Counted from the first letter of the stretch, positions 37,416 through 48,460 are shown. The stretch is DNA of 64,000 bases from Roseateles sp. (GCA_019232985.1 JAFAMW010000059.1:1-64000), one strand, 5' to 3'. The notes: generated by a model not told the origin, from the letters alone. Program-made: numbers and translations.

Positions 37416-40400
37416 ATGTCCGACGAAGGTCTGATCCGCATCCGCGGCGCGCGCCAGCACAACCTCAAGAACCTCGACCTCGACATCCGCACGGGCGAGC
37501 TGACCGTGGTCACGGGGCCCAGCGGCTCGGGCAAGTCGAGCCTCGTGTTCGACACGCTCTACGCCGAGGGCCAGCGCCGCTACGTCGAGACCTTCTCGGC
37601 CTACGCGCGCCAGTTCCTCGACCGCATGGACCGCCCGGCCGTCGACCAGGTCGACGGCGTGCCGCCCGCGATCGCGATCGATCAGACCAACCCGGTGCGG
37701 ACCTCGCGCTCGACGGTCGGCACGATGACCGAGCTCAACGACCACCTGAAGCTGCTGTTCGCCCGCGCGGCCCAGCTGTTCGACCGCGAGACCGCGCTGC
37801 CGGTGCGCCACGACACGCCACAGACGATCCACGACGAGCTGCTCGCGCGCACGAAGGAGAGCGACCCGCGCCTGGTGCTGACCTTCCCGGTCGAACTGCC
37901 CGCGCACACGACGCCCGAGCAACTCGAGCAATGGCTGGCCGCGAGCGGTTTCACGCGCGTGCAGGCCGAACGCACCGTCGGCGAGAAGAAGCTGTTGGAC
38001 GTGGTGGCCGACCGCTTCCGCATGCAGGGCGTCGAGCGCCAGCGCGCGATGGAGGCGATCGAGCTGTGCCTGAAGCGCGGCGGCGGCCGCCTGACCGTCT
38101 ACGCGCTGAAGGAGGAGGGCGAGCCTGAACTCTGGCGCTACAGCACCGGCCTGCACTGTCCCGAGTCCGACCTGCGCTACGCCGAGCCGCAGCCCGCGCT
38201 GTTCTCGTTCAACTCGGCCTTCGGCGCCTGCGAGACCTGCCGCGGCTTCGGCCGCGTGATCGGCGTCGACCTCGGCCTGGTGATCCCCGACCACAAGAAG
38301 ACGTTGCGCGGCGGCGCGATCAAGCCGCTGCAGACGCCGGCCTGGGCGTCTTGCCAGGCCGACCTGATGAAGCACGCGGGCGAGGCCGGCATCCCGCGCG
38401 ACACGCCCTGGTCGCAGCTGACCGACGCGCAGCGCGAATGGGTCGTCAAGGGCTCGCCGCACTGGACCGGCAACTGGAACCGCCAGTGGTACGGCGTGCA
38501 CCGCTTCTTCGAGTACCTCGAGAGCAAGGCCTACAAGATGCACATCCGCGTGCTCTTGTCCAAGTACCGCAGCTACACGAGCTGCGGCGTGTGCGGCGGC
38601 GCGCGGCTCAAGCTCGAGTCGCTGCTGTGGCGCGTCGGCTCGAAGCCGCTCGCCGACGCGGCGCTCGCACCCGCATTGCGCAGCCTGCCGCAGGGCGCCG
38701 CCTGGACGCGGGCCCAGCTCGAGGCGCTGCCGGGCCTGTCGCTGCACGACCTGATGCTGCTGCCGATCGCGCGGCTGCGCGACTTCATGGACGCGCTCGA
38801 GCTGCCCGGCGGCGTGATCGACGAGGCGCTAAAGCTGCTGATGCAGGAGATCCGCCAGCGCTTGAGGTACCTGTGCGACGTCGGCATCGGCTACCTGACG
38901 CTCGACCGCCAGAGCCGCACGCTGTCGGGCGGCGAGGTCCAGCGCATCAACCTGACGACGGCGCTCGGCACCTCGCTCGTCAACACCCTGTTCGTGCTCG
39001 ACGAGCCGAGCATCGGCCTGCACCCGCGCGACATGCAGCGCATCAACTTTGCCATGCTGCGCCTGCGCGACGCGGGCAACACGCTCGTCGTCGTCGAGCA
39101 CGACCCGGCCGTGATGCTCGCGGCCGACCGCCTGATCGACATGGGCCCGGGCCCCGGCGAGCGTGGCGGCAGCATCGTGTTCGACGGCACGCCCGACGAG
39201 GTCCGCGCGGCCGACACGCTGACCGGCGCCTACCTCGGCGCGCGCAAGTTCGTCGGCATGGGGATCAAGCGCCTCGTCGAGCCGGCCACGCCCAAGCTGC
39301 TGCTGACCGGCGTGCGCGAGCACAACCTCAAGAACGTGGACGTCGAGTTCCCGCTGCAGCGCCTCGTCGTCGTCACGGGCGTGTCGGGCTCGGGCAAGAG
39401 CACGCTGATCCAGGACGTGCTCGTGCCCGCGCTCGAGCGCCAGTTCGGCCGCGCGACCGAGGCGCCCGGCGCGCACGACGCGCTGCTCGGCGCCGACCAC
39501 CTGAGCGACGCCGTGTTCGTCGACCAGTCGCCGATCGGCAAGACCGCGCGCTCGAACCCGGTCAGCTACGTCGGCGCGTTCGACGAGATCCGCAAGCTCT
39601 TCGCCGACGCGCCGCTCGCGCGCGAGCGCAGCTACACGCCCGGCTACTTCTCGTTCAACGCCGGCGACGGCCGCTGCCCGACCTGCGGCGGCTCGGGCTT
39701 CGAGCATGTCGAGATGCAGTTCCTCTCGGACGTCTACCTGCGCTGCCCGGACTGCGACGGCCGGCGCTTTCGCGCCGAGATCCTCGACGTGCGCCTGCTC
39801 GAGGGCGGCCGCGAGATGTCGGTCGCCGACGTGCTCGAGTTGACCGTCGCCGAGGCGCTCGCGGTGTTCGGCGAGCGCCGCGAGGTGCTGCAAAAGCTCC
39901 AGCCGCTCGCCGACGTCGGCCTCGAGTACCTGCGCCTCGGCCAGCCGGTGCCCACCCTGTCGGGCGGCGAGGCGCAGCGCCTCAAGCTCGCGGGCTTTCT
40001 CGCCGAGGCCGCGAGCCGGCCGGCCCAGCGCGTCGCGACCAAGGGCCAGCTGTTCCTGTTCGACGAGCCGACGACGGGCCTGCACTTCGACGACATCGCC
40101 AAGCTCATGCGCGCGCTGCGCAAGCTGCTCGCGGCCGGCCATTCGCTGATCCTGATCGAGCACAACCTCGACGTGATCCGCGCGGCCGACTGGCTGATCG
40201 ACCTCGGCCCCGAGGGCGGCGACGGCGGCGGCAAGCTGGTGGCTTGTGGCCCGCCCGAGGAGCTCAAGGACCACCCGACGTCGCACACGGCCGCGAGCCT
40301 GCGCGAGTACGCGGCGCAGATGGACCGCCCGGCCGTCGCCGTGCACGAGGGCCGGCCGCTGCAGTCGGTCTGGCGCGCGCGCCGCTCGGCCGGTGAGCAG

Positions 40401-43064
40401 GCGATCCGCATCAAGAACGCGCGCGAGCACAACCTCAAGGCCGTCGACGTCGCAATCCCGCGCGGCAAGTTCAACGTCGTCACGGGCGTGTCGGGCTCGG
40501 GCAAGAGCACGCTCGCGTTCGACATCCTGTTCAACGAAGGCCAGCGCCGCTACCTCGAGTCGCTCAACGCCTACGCGCGCTCGATCGTCCAGCCGGCCGG
40601 CCGGCCCGAGGTCGACGCGGTCTGGGGCATCCCGCCGACCGTCGCGATCGAACAGCGCCTGTCGCGCGGCGGGCGCAAGAGCACCGTCGCGACGACGACC
40701 GAGGTCTGGCATTTCCTGCGTCTGCTCTACGTCAAGCTCGGCGTCCAGCATTGCGTGAACGACGGCGCGCCGGTGCGGCCGCAAAGCGTCGAGTCGATCG
40801 CGGCGCAATTGCTGCGCGACTACCGCGGCCAGCATATCGGCCTGCTCGCGCCGCTCGTCGTGAACCGCAAGGGCGTGTACACCGACCTCGCGAAATGGGC
40901 GAAGGCGCGCGGCCACACGCATCTGCGCGTCGACGGCGAGTTCCTGCCGACGAGCCCCTGGCCGCGCCTCGACCGCTTCAAGGAGCACACGCTCGAGCTG
41001 CCGGTCGGCGACCTGGTCGTCACGCCCGAGGGCGAGCCGCGCCTGCGCGAGCTGCTCGCGCAAGCGCTCGACGCCGGCAAGGGCGTGCTGCACGTGCTCG
41101 CGCCGCTCGACGGCCTGCACGAGGCCGTCGCCGAGGGCCAGTCGACGGCAGGCCTCGGCCGCCTCACCGTGTTCTCGACCAAGCGCGCCTGCCCGGTCTG
41201 CGGCACGAGCTACGGCGAGCTCGATCCGCGCATGTTCTCGTACAACTCGCGCCACGGCTGGTGCACGAGCTGCGTCGGCACGGGCCTCGCGCTCACGCGC
41301 GAGCAGCGCCGCGAGCTCGACGACTCGACGATGGGCCGGGACGACAAGGGCCGCGAGCACAGCTTCCCGGCCGAGGAGGCCGAGATCGAGGGCCTCAGCG
41401 ACGCGCCTTGCCCCGACTGCCACGGCACGCGCCTGAACCCGGCCGCGCGCTCGGTCACGTTCGCCGACGAGGCGATCAGCGCCGTCGCGGGCTGGAGCGT
41501 CGGCGCCGCGCGGGCCTGGATCGAGGGCCTCGCGCTGACCGGCCGCGACGCCGACATCGCGCGCGACGTGGTCGCCGAGATCCGCAGCCGGCTCGAATTC
41601 CTCGAGGAGGTCGGCCTCGGCTACCTGACGCTCGACCGCGCGGCGCCGACGCTGTCGGGCGGCGAGGCCCAGCGCATCCGCCTCGCCGCGCAGCTCGGCA
41701 GCCATCTGCAGGGCGTGTGCTACGTGCTCGACGAACCGACGATCGGCCTGCACCCGCGCGACAACCAGATCCTGCTCAAGGCGCTCGGCCGGCTCGGCGA
41801 CAAGGGCAACACGCTCGTTGTCGTCGAGCACGACGAGGACACGATCCGCCGCGCCGACCACATCATCGACATGGGCCCGGGCGCCGGCAAGCGCGGCGGC
41901 CGCGTCGTCGCCGAGGGCTCGGCCGCCGAGCTCGCGGCCCAGGCCGACTCGGTCACCGGCCGCTTCCTGCGCGCGCCGCTCGTGCACCCGCTCCAGCCGC
42001 GCCGCCCGGTCGACCCCGATACGCCGAAGTTGCGCGTTATCTCAGCGGTGTTGCACAACCTCGCCGAGGTCACCGTCGACGTGCCGCTGCAGCGCCTCGT
42101 CGCCGTGACGGGCGTGTCGGGATCGGGCAAGAGCACCTTCGCGCGCGACGTGCTGCTCACGAACATGGCCGCGGCCGTGCCGCTGCGCCGCGCCCCGTCG
42201 ACCTGGATCGGCTGCGCCGGCGTCGAGGGCCACGAGCAGGTCGACCGCGTGCTCGAGGTCGACCAGACCCCGATCGGCAAGACGCCGCGCTCCTGCCCGG
42301 CAACCTATATCGGCTTCTGGGACGCGATCCGCAAGCTGTTCGCCGAGACGCTCGAGGCCAAGGCGCGCGGCTACACGGCGAGCCGCTTCAGCTTCAACAC
42401 CGGCGCGGGCCGCTGCCCGGGCTGCGAGGGGCAGGGCATGCGCACGATCGAGATGAGCTTCCTGCCCGACGTCAAGGTGCCCTGCGACCAATGCCATGGC
42501 CAGCGCTTCAACCCCGAGACGCTCGGCGCGACCTGGCGCGGCAAGAGCATCGGCGACGTGCTCGCGATGGAGGTCGACGAGGCCGTCGAGTTCTTCGCCG
42601 CGATGCCCGCGATCGCGCACCCGCTCAAGCTGCTCCAGGACGTCGGCCTCGGCTACCTGACGCTGGGCCAGCCGAGCCCGACGCTGTCGGGCGGCGAGGC
42701 GCAGCGCATCAAGCTCGTGTCCGAGCTCGTCAAGGTGCGCGACGACGTGACGAGGCGCGGCCAGAAGGCGCCGCACACGCTCTACGTGCTCGACGAGCCG
42801 ACCGTGGGCCTGCACATGGCCGACGTCGAGCGCCTGATCCGCGTGCTGCACCGCCTCGTCGCGGGCGGCCATTCTGTCGTCGTGATCGAGCACGACCTCG
42901 ACGTCGTCGCCGAGGCCGACTGGGTCGTCGACCTCGGCCCCGAGGGCGGCACGGCCGGCGGCCGCGTCGTCGTCACGGGCACGCCCGAGGCCGTCGTCGC
43001 GGCGCGATCGCATACGGGGGTGGCGCTGAAGCCGGTGCTCGAGCGCACCGCGCCGCCGCGCTGA
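37416..43064 (+). CDS. uvrA: Double-length UvrA-like excision nuclease ATPase
   Basis: A single 1882-residue frame containing two whole UvrA proteins in tandem, each with two ABC ATPase modules. The four Walker A lysines are Lys40 (GPSGSGKSS), Lys661, Lys1030 and Lys1572 (each GVSGSGKST). Four LSGGE signatures (the first at about 503) and four Walker B DEP motifs are all present. CxxC zinc-module cysteines occur in each half ([12 protein letters not shown] and [20 protein letters not shown] and CDQC). UvrA normally has about 940 residues, works as a dimer and finds bulky DNA lesions for UvrB and UvrC; this protein looks like a covalent dimer. No other uvr gene is nearby. Confidence 0.93.
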   Translation: MSDEGLIRIRGARQHNLKNLDLDIRTGELTVVTGPSGSGKSSLVFDTLYAEGQRRYVETFSAYARQFLDRMDRPAVDQVDGVPPAIAIDQTNPVRTSRSTVGTMTELNDHLKLLFARAAQLFDRETALPVRHDTPQTIHDELLARTKESDPRLVLTFPVELPAHTTPEQLEQWLAASGFTRVQAERTVGEKKLLDVVADRFRMQGVERQRAMEAIELCLKRGGGRLTVYALKEEGEPELWRYSTGLHCPESDLRYAEPQPALFSFNSAFGACETCRGFGRVIGVDLGLVIPDHKKTLRGGAIKPLQTPAWASCQADLMKHAGEAGIPRDTPWSQLTDAQREWVVKGSPHWTGNWNRQWYGVHRFFEYLESKAYKMHIRVLLSKYRSYTSCGVCGGARLKLESLLWRVGSKPLADAALAPALRSLPQGAAWTRAQLEALPGLSLHDLMLLPIARLRDFMDALELPGGVIDEALKLLMQEIRQRLRYLCDVGIGYLTLDRQSRTLSGGEVQRINLTTALGTSLVNTLFVLDEPSIGLHPRDMQRINFAMLRLRDAGNTLVVVEHDPAVMLAADRLIDMGPGPGERGGSIVFDGTPDEVRAADTLTGAYLGARKFVGMGIKRLVEPATPKLLLTGVREHNLKNVDVEFPLQRLVVVTGVSGSGKSTLIQDVLVPALERQFGRATEAPGAHDALLGADHLSDAVFVDQSPIGKTARSNPVSYVGAFDEIRKLFADAPLARERSYTPGYFSFNAGDGRCPTCGGSGFEHVEMQFLSDVYLRCPDCDGRRFRAEILDVRLLEGGREMSVADVLELTVAEALAVFGERREVLQKLQPLADVGLEYLRLGQPVPTLSGGEAQRLKLAGFLAEAASRPAQRVATKGQLFLFDEPTTGLHFDDIAKLMRALRKLLAAGHSLILIEHNLDVIRAADWLIDLGPEGGDGGGKLVACGPPEELKDHPTSHTAASLREYAAQMDRPAVAVHEGRPLQSVWRARRSAGEQAIRIKNAREHNLKAVDVAIPRGKFNVVTGVSGSGKSTLAFDILFNEGQRRYLESLNAYARSIVQPAGRPEVDAVWGIPPTVAIEQRLSRGGRKSTVATTTEVWHFLRLLYVKLGVQHCVNDGAPVRPQSVESIAAQLLRDYRGQHIGLLAPLVVNRKGVYTDLAKWAKARGHTHLRVDGEFLPTSPWPRLDRFKEHTLELPVGDLVVTPEGEPRLRELLAQALDAGKGVLHVLAPLDGLHEAVAEGQSTAGLGRLTVFSTKRACPVCGTSYGELDPRMFSYNSRHGWCTSCVGTGLALTREQRRELDDSTMGRDDKGREHSFPAEEAEIEGLSDAPCPDCHGTRLNPAARSVTFADEAISAVAGWSVGAARAWIEGLALTGRDADIARDVVAEIRSRLEFLEEVGLGYLTLDRAAPTLSGGEAQRIRLAAQLGSHLQGVCYVLDEPTIGLHPRDNQILLKALGRLGDKGNTLVVVEHDEDTIRRADHIIDMGPGAGKRGGRVVAEGSAAELAAQADSVTGRFLRAPLVHPLQPRRPVDPDTPKLRVISAVLHNLAEVTVDVPLQRLVAVTGVSGSGKSTFARDVLLTNMAAAVPLRRAPSTWIGCAGVEGHEQVDRVLEVDQTPIGKTPRSCPATYIGFWDAIRKLFAETLEAKARGYTASRFSFNTGAGRCPGCEGQGMRTIEMSFLPDVKVPCDQCHGQRFNPETLGATWRGKSIGDVLAMEVDEAVEFFAAMPAIAHPLKLLQDVGLGYLTLGQPSPTLSGGEAQRIKLVSELVKVRDDVTRRGQKAPHTLYVLDEPTVGLHMADVERLIRVLHRLVAGGHSVVVIEHDLDVVAEADWVVDLGPEGGTAGGRVVVTGTPEAVVAARSHTGVALKPVLERTAPPR

Positions 43065-43132
43065 GGGGCGGCGCTCGGGGCAGGACTGCGCATCGGCGAA
43101 GATCCGCGCTTCGCCGACTTCCCCGACCTGCC

Positions 43133-43894
43133 ATGCCGTATCGCTCCCTGCTCGCCGCGCTGCTGCTGCTGTCCGGCCTCTCCGCCCACGCCGACGGGCT
43201 CGCCGACCTCAAGGCCGCGCTGCAGAAGTATTCGACGGCCGCGCCGCCGCCGCTCAAGGCCCAGGTCACGCTGAAGGTCCAGGCGCGCCGCGGCGAGGGC
43301 AGCGAAGCGACGCTCGACCAGGGCACGGCGAGCCTGCAGGTCGAGGACGACGCGCAGGGCCTGCGCCTGCAGTTCGGCGCCGACCTGCTCGCGCGGCTGC
43401 GCGCCGAGGACGCCGCGCGCGAACAGGACGCTAAGGCGCCGACGCCGACCAGCCTCGCGCTGCAGTCGCTCGGCACGCGCGACGTGCGCGCGCTGACGGC
43501 GGCCGCCGACACGCTCGGCCGCCTGCTCGCGCGCGCGACCTTCAAGCAGGAGCGCGCGACGAGCCTGAACGGCCAGGCCGCGCGCCTGCTGAGCTTCGAC
43601 CTCGGTCCCGGCAAGCTGCGCGAGCAGGACGCGAAATACGTGAAGAACAGCGAGGGCAGCCTGCAGGTCTGGATCGCCGCCGACGGCACGCCGCTCGAGG
43701 CGCGCGCGCAGCTCAAGCTGTCGGGACGCGCGTTCCTCGTCGTGAGCTTCGAGACGAGCTCGAGCGACCACCTGGTCTTCGCGCGCCAGGGCGAGCGCCT
43801 GATCGCGGTCGCGCGCGAACGCCTGGACAGCGGCGCGGGCGCGGGCGAGAAGAGCGAGTCGCAGCTCGACTACACGTTGCAGCCGCAGCGCTGA
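43133..43894 (+). CDS. Secreted protein of unknown function
   Basis: A 253-residue protein with a clear signal peptide (YRSLLAALLLLSGLSAHA, cleaved near residue 21). The mature part begins with a charged helical region and continues with beta-strand-like repeats such as KAQVTLKVQARRGEG, ATSLNGQAARLLSFDL and SEGSLQVWIAADGTPLEARAQLKL, reminiscent of outer membrane lipoprotein-sorting or DUF-type beta-sheet proteins. I do not recognise the family. It follows uvrA by 68 bases and is convergent with a small membrane protein gene. Presumably periplasmic. Confidence 0.75.
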   Translation: MPYRSLLAALLLLSGLSAHADGLADLKAALQKYSTAAPPPLKAQVTLKVQARRGEGSEATLDQGTASLQVEDDAQGLRLQFGADLLARLRAEDAAREQDAKAPTPTSLALQSLGTRDVRALTAAADTLGRLLARATFKQERATSLNGQAARLLSFDLGPGKLREQDAKYVKNSEGSLQVWIAADGTPLEARAQLKLSGRAFLVVSFETSSSDHLVFARQGERLIAVARERLDSGAGAGEKSESQLDYTLQPQR

Positions 43895-43911
43895 AGCGCT
43901 AACGCGCCGCG

Positions 43912-44181
43912 TCAGTGCAAGGTGCGCGGGGGCTCTTCGTCCTCGCCGCCGCCGCCGTCGTCGCCGAGGCGGTAGACGTTGCCCTTCCAGCGCTGGCGGC
44001 GTTGGGCGCGACGGATCGCGTCCTCGGCCGCGGCGCGGGCGCGGCGGCGGGCCTTGAGGCCGAAGGGGTCGCGCGTCCAGGCGACCAGGCGCGCGCGCCA
44101 GCGCAGGGGCATGACCATCTGCAGCCCCAGGGCGATACAGACGGCGAGGCCGATGGCGGCGATCAGGCGTTCCAACAACAT
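43912..44181 (-). CDS. Small membrane protein of unknown function
   Basis: An 89-residue protein with one or two N-terminal membrane segments (LLERLIAAIGLAVCIALGLQMVMPL), then a strongly basic region (RARAAAEDAIRRAQRRQRW) and an acidic Gly-rich tail (DDGGGGEDEEPP). I chose the ATG at 44181; a TTG two codons earlier is possible. No family recognised. It is divergent from the S9 peptidase gene across about 130 bases holding a weak -10-like TAGAAT (44268-44273) reading towards the peptidase. Confidence 0.6.
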   Translation of the reverse strand: MLLERLIAAIGLAVCIALGLQMVMPLRWRARLVAWTRDPFGLKARRRARAAAEDAIRRAQRRQRWKGNVYRLGDDGGGGEDEEPPRTLH

Positions 44182-44313
44182 GGCCAAAAGTGTCGCACGC
44201 CGGCCCGCGCCGCGCGAGGCGCCCGGGTTTCCCGCGCATGACGAATGGCCGCGTTCGCGCGGTTTTCTAGAATCCGCCGCCCACCTGTTGGGCCCCTAAC
44301 AGGAGACCCCCCG

Positions 44314-47019
44314 ATGCCCGGATTGAACCGAGCCCTGCGCCTGCCCTGCCTGGCGCTGGCTCTGAGCGCGGCGCTTGGCGCCGTCGCGAGCGCGGCCGAA
44401 GCGCCGGCCCAGCTCACGCTCGAACAGCTCTACCGCGCCAAGCCCTACAAGGGCCAGGACGCCCAGGACCCGAGCTTCAGCCATAGCGGCCATTGGCTCG
44501 CCTACCGCTGGAACCCCTACGGCGAGCCGGGCAGCGACCTCTACGTGCGCAACGTCGAGACCGGCCAGGTCCTGCGCCTGACCTCGCCGCAGATCATGGC
44601 CGCCTACGACGCGCCCGAGGACCTCGCGCGCTTCGAGGCCAAGTACCGCCAGCAGGTCGACGAGACCGCCGCGCGCCAGGCCCGCGAGGAGGCTCAGCAA
44701 GCCTATCTGCGCGGCGAGAAGGTCGACCTCGAGCAATGGGACCGCGCCGACCTCGCCAGGGTCAAGCCCGAGGTCGAGGCCAAATGGACGCGCGACGAGG
44801 CCGAGAAAAAGGCCGACGCCGCCGCGGCCGAAGTCGAGAAGGCCGCGATGGCCAGGCTCGAAGGCGCGCCGGCGGCCGCGGCCGCTTCGGCGCCGGTCGG
44901 CGCCATTGCCGCCGCAGCGTCGGCCAGCGCGGTCGCCGCCGCGGCACCCGCGAGCGCCGCGAGCATGCCGGCCAAGGCCGACTGGGAATGGCGCGACGAG
45001 CTGCAGAAATGGCGCGAGAAGAACAAGCTCAAGCCGGCCGACCTCTACCCGGGCGTGAGCGAGTTCGTCTGGGCGCACCGCGCCGACGAGCTCGTGTTCG
45101 CGTACCGCGGCGCGCTGTTCCGCTGGCAGGCGAGCAAGGGCGCGCATATCGAGCCGCTGCAGGCGACGCAGCGCAAGCTCGCCGTCGTCGCCTATACCGG
45201 CGACGACGCGGGCTATGTGTTCCGCGACGACAAGCGCGTGCTGCGCGCGCGCTTCGACCGCGGCGGCGTCGACCTGATCAACCGCGAGCTGATCAACGCC
45301 GACGACGCCGAGCGCAAGTACGCGATCGAGCAGACCACGCTCAGCGAGGACGGCCGCTGGCTCGCGATCGTCGCGCAGGCGCCGCTCGCGCCGCCCGGCG
45401 ACGACGGCAAGCCGGGCCCCGAGCCCAAGGCGCGCCAGGTCGAGATCATGGACTGGACCCAGCGCTTCGCGACGCCCAAGAAGGTCGACCGCGAGGTCAG
45501 CGACGACAAGCAGCTCGTCAAGCCGATGGCGCTGTACATCCGCCGCGTGCCGGCCGCCGGCGAGGCGCCCGCGAAACAGGCCGCGCCGGTGTTCACGAAC
45601 AAGGGCGGCGACGTCTGGTTCGAGACGAGCGACGTGGTCTGGGCGCGCGACGCGAGCCATTACGCGTTCGCGACCTGGGAGCGCGAGCGCCAGCTGCTGC
45701 GCGTCTACCTCGGCAACGCCGACGAAAACGCGGCGCCCGCCGTCGTGCTCGAGCGCCGCGGCGACGTCGGCCACGAGGTCGTCGGCGTGATGCAGCCCCA
45801 CTTCACGCCGGACGGGCGGCGCGTCGTGCTCGGCCTCGACGCGGCCGGCTGGCGCCAGCCCTACGCGATCGACGTCGCCACGCACGCGCTCACGCGCCTC
45901 GTCAGCGGCGACTTCGAGGCGCCCGAAGTGCTCGGCTTCACGCCCGACAGCAAGGCGATGTTCGTCACGGCCAACAAGGACGACTTCGCCTCGATGAACC
46001 TGCTGCGCGTGGACCTCGCGAGCGGCCAGGCGACGGCGCTTGGCGCGGCCGGCGAGTACTACCGCGCGTCGGCGGTCTCCTTTGATGGCCGCTGGCTCGC
46101 CGCGATGGGCGGCAACTGGGCCGCGCGTCCCGAGCTCAAGCTGATCGACGCGCGCAAGCCCGGCGCCGAGCTCGCGCTGACCGACAGCAATGACAAGGCC
46201 TGGGCCCAGGTCGACGTGCTGCACCCCGAGCGCTTCAGCTTCGCGAACCGCCACGGCGACCGCATCGAGGGCTATGTGTTCAAGCCGCCGGGCTGGCAGG
46301 CGAGCGACCGCCGGCCGGCCGTCGTCTACGTCTACGGCGGCCCGCTCGGCGACCGCCATATCGTCGAGGTCGACAGCTTTCAGCAGACCGCCTACCTGTT
46401 CGGCATGTACATGGCCGCCAGGCATGGCTACGTGATGATCGCCGTCGACCCGCGCGGCCACTCGAACTACGGCCGCAAGTTCAGCGACGCGAACTGGGAG
46501 CACCCGGGCCAGCCGCAGGCCGAGGACCTGGAGGACGCGAAGGCCTGGGCGGTCGCGCACCTCGGCGTCGACACCGCGCGCGTCGGCCTGACCGGCTGGA
46601 GCTTCGGCGGCTTCCAGACGCAATACACGATGTACACCAAGCCCGAGCTGTTCGCGGCCGGCATCGCCGGCGCGGGCCCGACGCAATGGGAGAACTACAA
46701 CAGCTGGTACACCGGCCGCACGCTCGACCGGCTCGAGCGCGGCAAGCCGGTGCTGCGCAAGTACTCGCTGCTGCCGCTCGCGCGCAATCTCGAGCACCCG
46801 CTGCTGCTCGTGCACGGCATGGTCGACCCGAACGTGCTGTTCCAGGACACCGTGAACGTCTACCGCGAGCTGCTCTCAAGCGGCAAGGACGCGCTCGTCG
46901 AGCTCTACCTCGACCCCGACGGCGTGCACGGCCTCGGCGGCACGGTCAAGCCGGTCGGCATGCACCGCAAGTTCGAGGCGTTCTGGCTGAGTCACCTCGG
47001 CGAGGGCGCGAAGCCCTGA
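44314..47019 (+). CDS. S9 family prolyl oligopeptidase / dipeptidyl-peptidase IV-like
   Basis: A 901-residue exported serine peptidase. A signal peptide (LPCLALALSAALGAVASA) is followed by a beta-propeller and a C-terminal alpha/beta-hydrolase domain. The catalytic triad is visible: Ser763 in GWSFGGF, Asp838 in GMVDPNVLF and His872 in DGVHGLGG. The HGDRIEGYVFKPPGW and YVYGGPLGD segments are typical of DPP IV-like S9 peptidases. An insertion rich in Ala and Ser (about 167-221) interrupts the N-terminal region. It probably trims proline- or alanine-containing peptides in the periplasm. The start ATG follows AGGAGA. A terminator hairpin lies directly downstream. Confidence 0.9.
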   Translation: MPGLNRALRLPCLALALSAALGAVASAAEAPAQLTLEQLYRAKPYKGQDAQDPSFSHSGHWLAYRWNPYGEPGSDLYVRNVETGQVLRLTSPQIMAAYDAPEDLARFEAKYRQQVDETAARQAREEAQQAYLRGEKVDLEQWDRADLARVKPEVEAKWTRDEAEKKADAAAAEVEKAAMARLEGAPAAAAASAPVGAIAAAASASAVAAAAPASAASMPAKADWEWRDELQKWREKNKLKPADLYPGVSEFVWAHRADELVFAYRGALFRWQASKGAHIEPLQATQRKLAVVAYTGDDAGYVFRDDKRVLRARFDRGGVDLINRELINADDAERKYAIEQTTLSEDGRWLAIVAQAPLAPPGDDGKPGPEPKARQVEIMDWTQRFATPKKVDREVSDDKQLVKPMALYIRRVPAAGEAPAKQAAPVFTNKGGDVWFETSDVVWARDASHYAFATWERERQLLRVYLGNADENAAPAVVLERRGDVGHEVVGVMQPHFTPDGRRVVLGLDAAGWRQPYAIDVATHALTRLVSGDFEAPEVLGFTPDSKAMFVTANKDDFASMNLLRVDLASGQATALGAAGEYYRASAVSFDGRWLAAMGGNWAARPELKLIDARKPGAELALTDSNDKAWAQVDVLHPERFSFANRHGDRIEGYVFKPPGWQASDRRPAVVYVYGGPLGDRHIVEVDSFQQTAYLFGMYMAARHGYVMIAVDPRGHSNYGRKFSDANWEHPGQPQAEDLEDAKAWAVAHLGVDTARVGLTGWSFGGFQTQYTMYTKPELFAAGIAGAGPTQWENYNSWYTGRTLDRLERGKPVLRKYSLLPLARNLEHPLLLVHGMVDPNVLFQDTVNVYRELLSSGKDALVELYLDPDGVHGLGGTVKPVGMHRKFEAFWLSHLGEGAKP

Positions 47020-47040
47020 GCGACTGAAGCTGCCAAGCAG

Positions 47041-47065
47041 AGAAGCCCGCGTGACGCGGGCTTCT
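47041..47065 (+). terminator. Rho-independent terminator after the S9 peptidase gene
   Basis: An 11-base stem AGAAGCCCGCG / CGCGGGCTTCT around a TGA loop, followed by a short T-rich TTGCGTTT. It lies between convergent genes, 21 bases after the peptidase stop, and could act in both directions. Confidence 0.75.
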
Positions 47066-47081
47066 TGCGTTTGGCGCGTGC

Positions 47082-47696
47082 TTAGCGCCGCAGCCCGTAC
47101 AGCGCGAGCGCGCTCTCGGGCACGGCGCGGCTCAGCGCGTCGCGCTCGACCGGGTCGGCGAGGCGTGCGCGGCCCGCGTCGTCGAGCTCGGCCGCGTCGG
47201 TGCCCAGCAGCACGATCGGTTCGAGCAGCGCGGCGAGGGTCGGGTCGTTGAACAGCGGGTCCCAGGCCTCGGCGGCGAGGTCGACCGCGCACAGAAAGCC
47301 CGCGGCCCAGTCCTCGGCGTCGGCGATCTCCTCGCCGTCCTCGGTCTCGGCGACGCTGAGGATGGGCTCCCAGCGATCGGGCTGCTCGCGCCACTGCAGC
47401 GCGATCGACTGGACATGGCGCAGCACGAGCATCAGCGCGCGCTTCTTCTGCTTGCCGCTCGCGAACGGCGCCGTGCCGTCGCCGTCGCCGCCCCAGATGA
47501 CGGGCAGCCAGTCGGCGCCCGGGCGCTGCTCGAGCGGCGTCGGGGTGAGCAGCAGGCCGGCCAGGTAGCCGTCGAGCGCCTCGATCGTCATCACGCCGTC
47601 GCCGGGCAGCTCGGCGAGCAGTTCGTCGAGCGCGGCGAGTTCGTCGTCCGACAGGGGACGATGGTCAGAACTAGGGTTGTATTGAGGGTATTCCAT
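47082..47696 (-). CDS. UPF0149 (YecA/YgfB-like) family protein
   Basis: A 204-residue acidic protein of the UPF0149 family. LSDDELAALDELLAELPGDGVMTIEALDGYLAGLLLTPTPL is the conserved N-terminal helical core; a later IADAEDWAAGFLCAVDLA and the ALYGLRR end fit as well. Some family members carry a C-terminal SEC-C zinc motif, absent here. The biochemical role is unknown. The next gene upstream on the same strand ends 6 bases away from its start. Confidence 0.85.
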   Translation of the reverse strand: MEYPQYNPSSDHRPLSDDELAALDELLAELPGDGVMTIEALDGYLAGLLLTPTPLEQRPGADWLPVIWGGDGDGTAPFASGKQKKRALMLVLRHVQSIALQWREQPDRWEPILSVAETEDGEEIADAEDWAAGFLCAVDLAAEAWDPLFNDPTLAALLEPIVLLGTDAAELDDAGRARLADPVERDALSRAVPESALALYGLRR

Positions 47697-47702
47697 TTGT
47701 TC

Positions 47703-47942
47703 TCAGCCATGCCTTCCGTGGCGGCTCTTGGGCTTCTTGGCATCGAACTCGGCAAGCTGGGCCTTCAGCAGGGCCATCAGCACGCGCGCGTTCGCCTCGG
47801 TCAGCGTGACCAGCGAGCTCGGTTCGATGCCCTCGAGCGGCTCCTTCGGCGCGACGAGCGCGTCAACCTTGAGCACGAGCAGACCGTTGACCGTGTTCGA
47901 CGCGGCCTTGATCCGGTTGATTTCGATGGTATGGATCTTCAT
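47703..47942 (-). CDS. Small conserved protein of unknown function
   Basis: A 79-residue protein starting MKIHTIEINRIKAASNTVNGLLVLKVDALV and ending with a basic KKPKSRHGRHG tail. I recall closely similar short proteins in Burkholderiales, but no function. The ATG at 47942 gives the cleanest N-terminus; upstream in-frame starts would overlap the thioredoxin-like promoter region. It is probably co-transcribed with the UPF0149 gene and is divergent from the thioredoxin-like gene, with 31 bases between starts. Confidence 0.65.
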   Translation of the reverse strand: MKIHTIEINRIKAASNTVNGLLVLKVDALVAPKEPLEGIEPSSLVTLTEANARVLMALLKAQLAEFDAKKPKSRHGRHG

Positions 47943-47973
47943 GGGGGCACATTGTCCATGGCAGACTAGGCGC

Positions 47974-48444
47974 ATGAAAGCCTCCACCCTGCTGCTGGCC
48001 GCCAGCCTGTTCGCGACCACCGTCCCCGCCCTCGCGCTCGACGCGCCCGTGGCGATCTACAACGAGCAGGCCGACGCCCGTGCCGACGTGAACCAGGCGC
48101 TCGCCCAGGCGCGTGCCGAGCACAAGCAGGTGCTCGTCGTCTACGGCGCGAACTGGTGCCCCGACTGCCGTGCGCTCGACGGCAAGCTCAAGACCGGCGC
48201 GCTCGCGGCCAAGGTCAAGCAGGCCTTCGTCGTCGTCAAGGTCGACGTCGGCCGCTTCAACCACAACACCGACCTCGCCCAGCAGATGGGCGTGCCGCTC
48301 AAGAAGGGCATCCCGACCGTCGCCGTGCTCGGCAGCGACGGCGCGGTGCTCAGCGCGACCAGCGGCGGCGAACTCGCCGACGCCCGCGGCATGGGCGACG
48401 ACGCGGTTCTGCAGGTGTTCGAGACGCTCGGCGCGAAGCACTGA
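47974..48444 (+). CDS. Exported thioredoxin-like protein
   Basis: A 156-residue protein with a signal peptide (TLLLAASLFATTVPALALDAPV) and a thioredoxin fold with active-site CPDC in VVYGANWCPDCRALD, followed by the cis-proline segment GIPTVAVLG. Such proteins act in the periplasm on thiols, for example in protein folding or cytochrome c maturation. The specific partner is not indicated; the genes for cytochrome c maturation lie 9 kb away. The start is the ATG at 47974. Confidence 0.88.
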   Translation: MKASTLLLAASLFATTVPALALDAPVAIYNEQADARADVNQALAQARAEHKQVLVVYGANWCPDCRALDGKLKTGALAAKVKQAFVVVKVDVGRFNHNTDLAQQMGVPLKKGIPTVAVLGSDGAVLSATSGGELADARGMGDDAVLQVFETLGAKH

Positions 48445-48460
48445 GGCCGCGCCGCCCGTC

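Noticed and set aside
38829..41987. Minus-strand open frame of over 1000 codons opposite uvrA
   Set aside because: Shadow of the tandem UvrA frame; no domain or start signal supports it.
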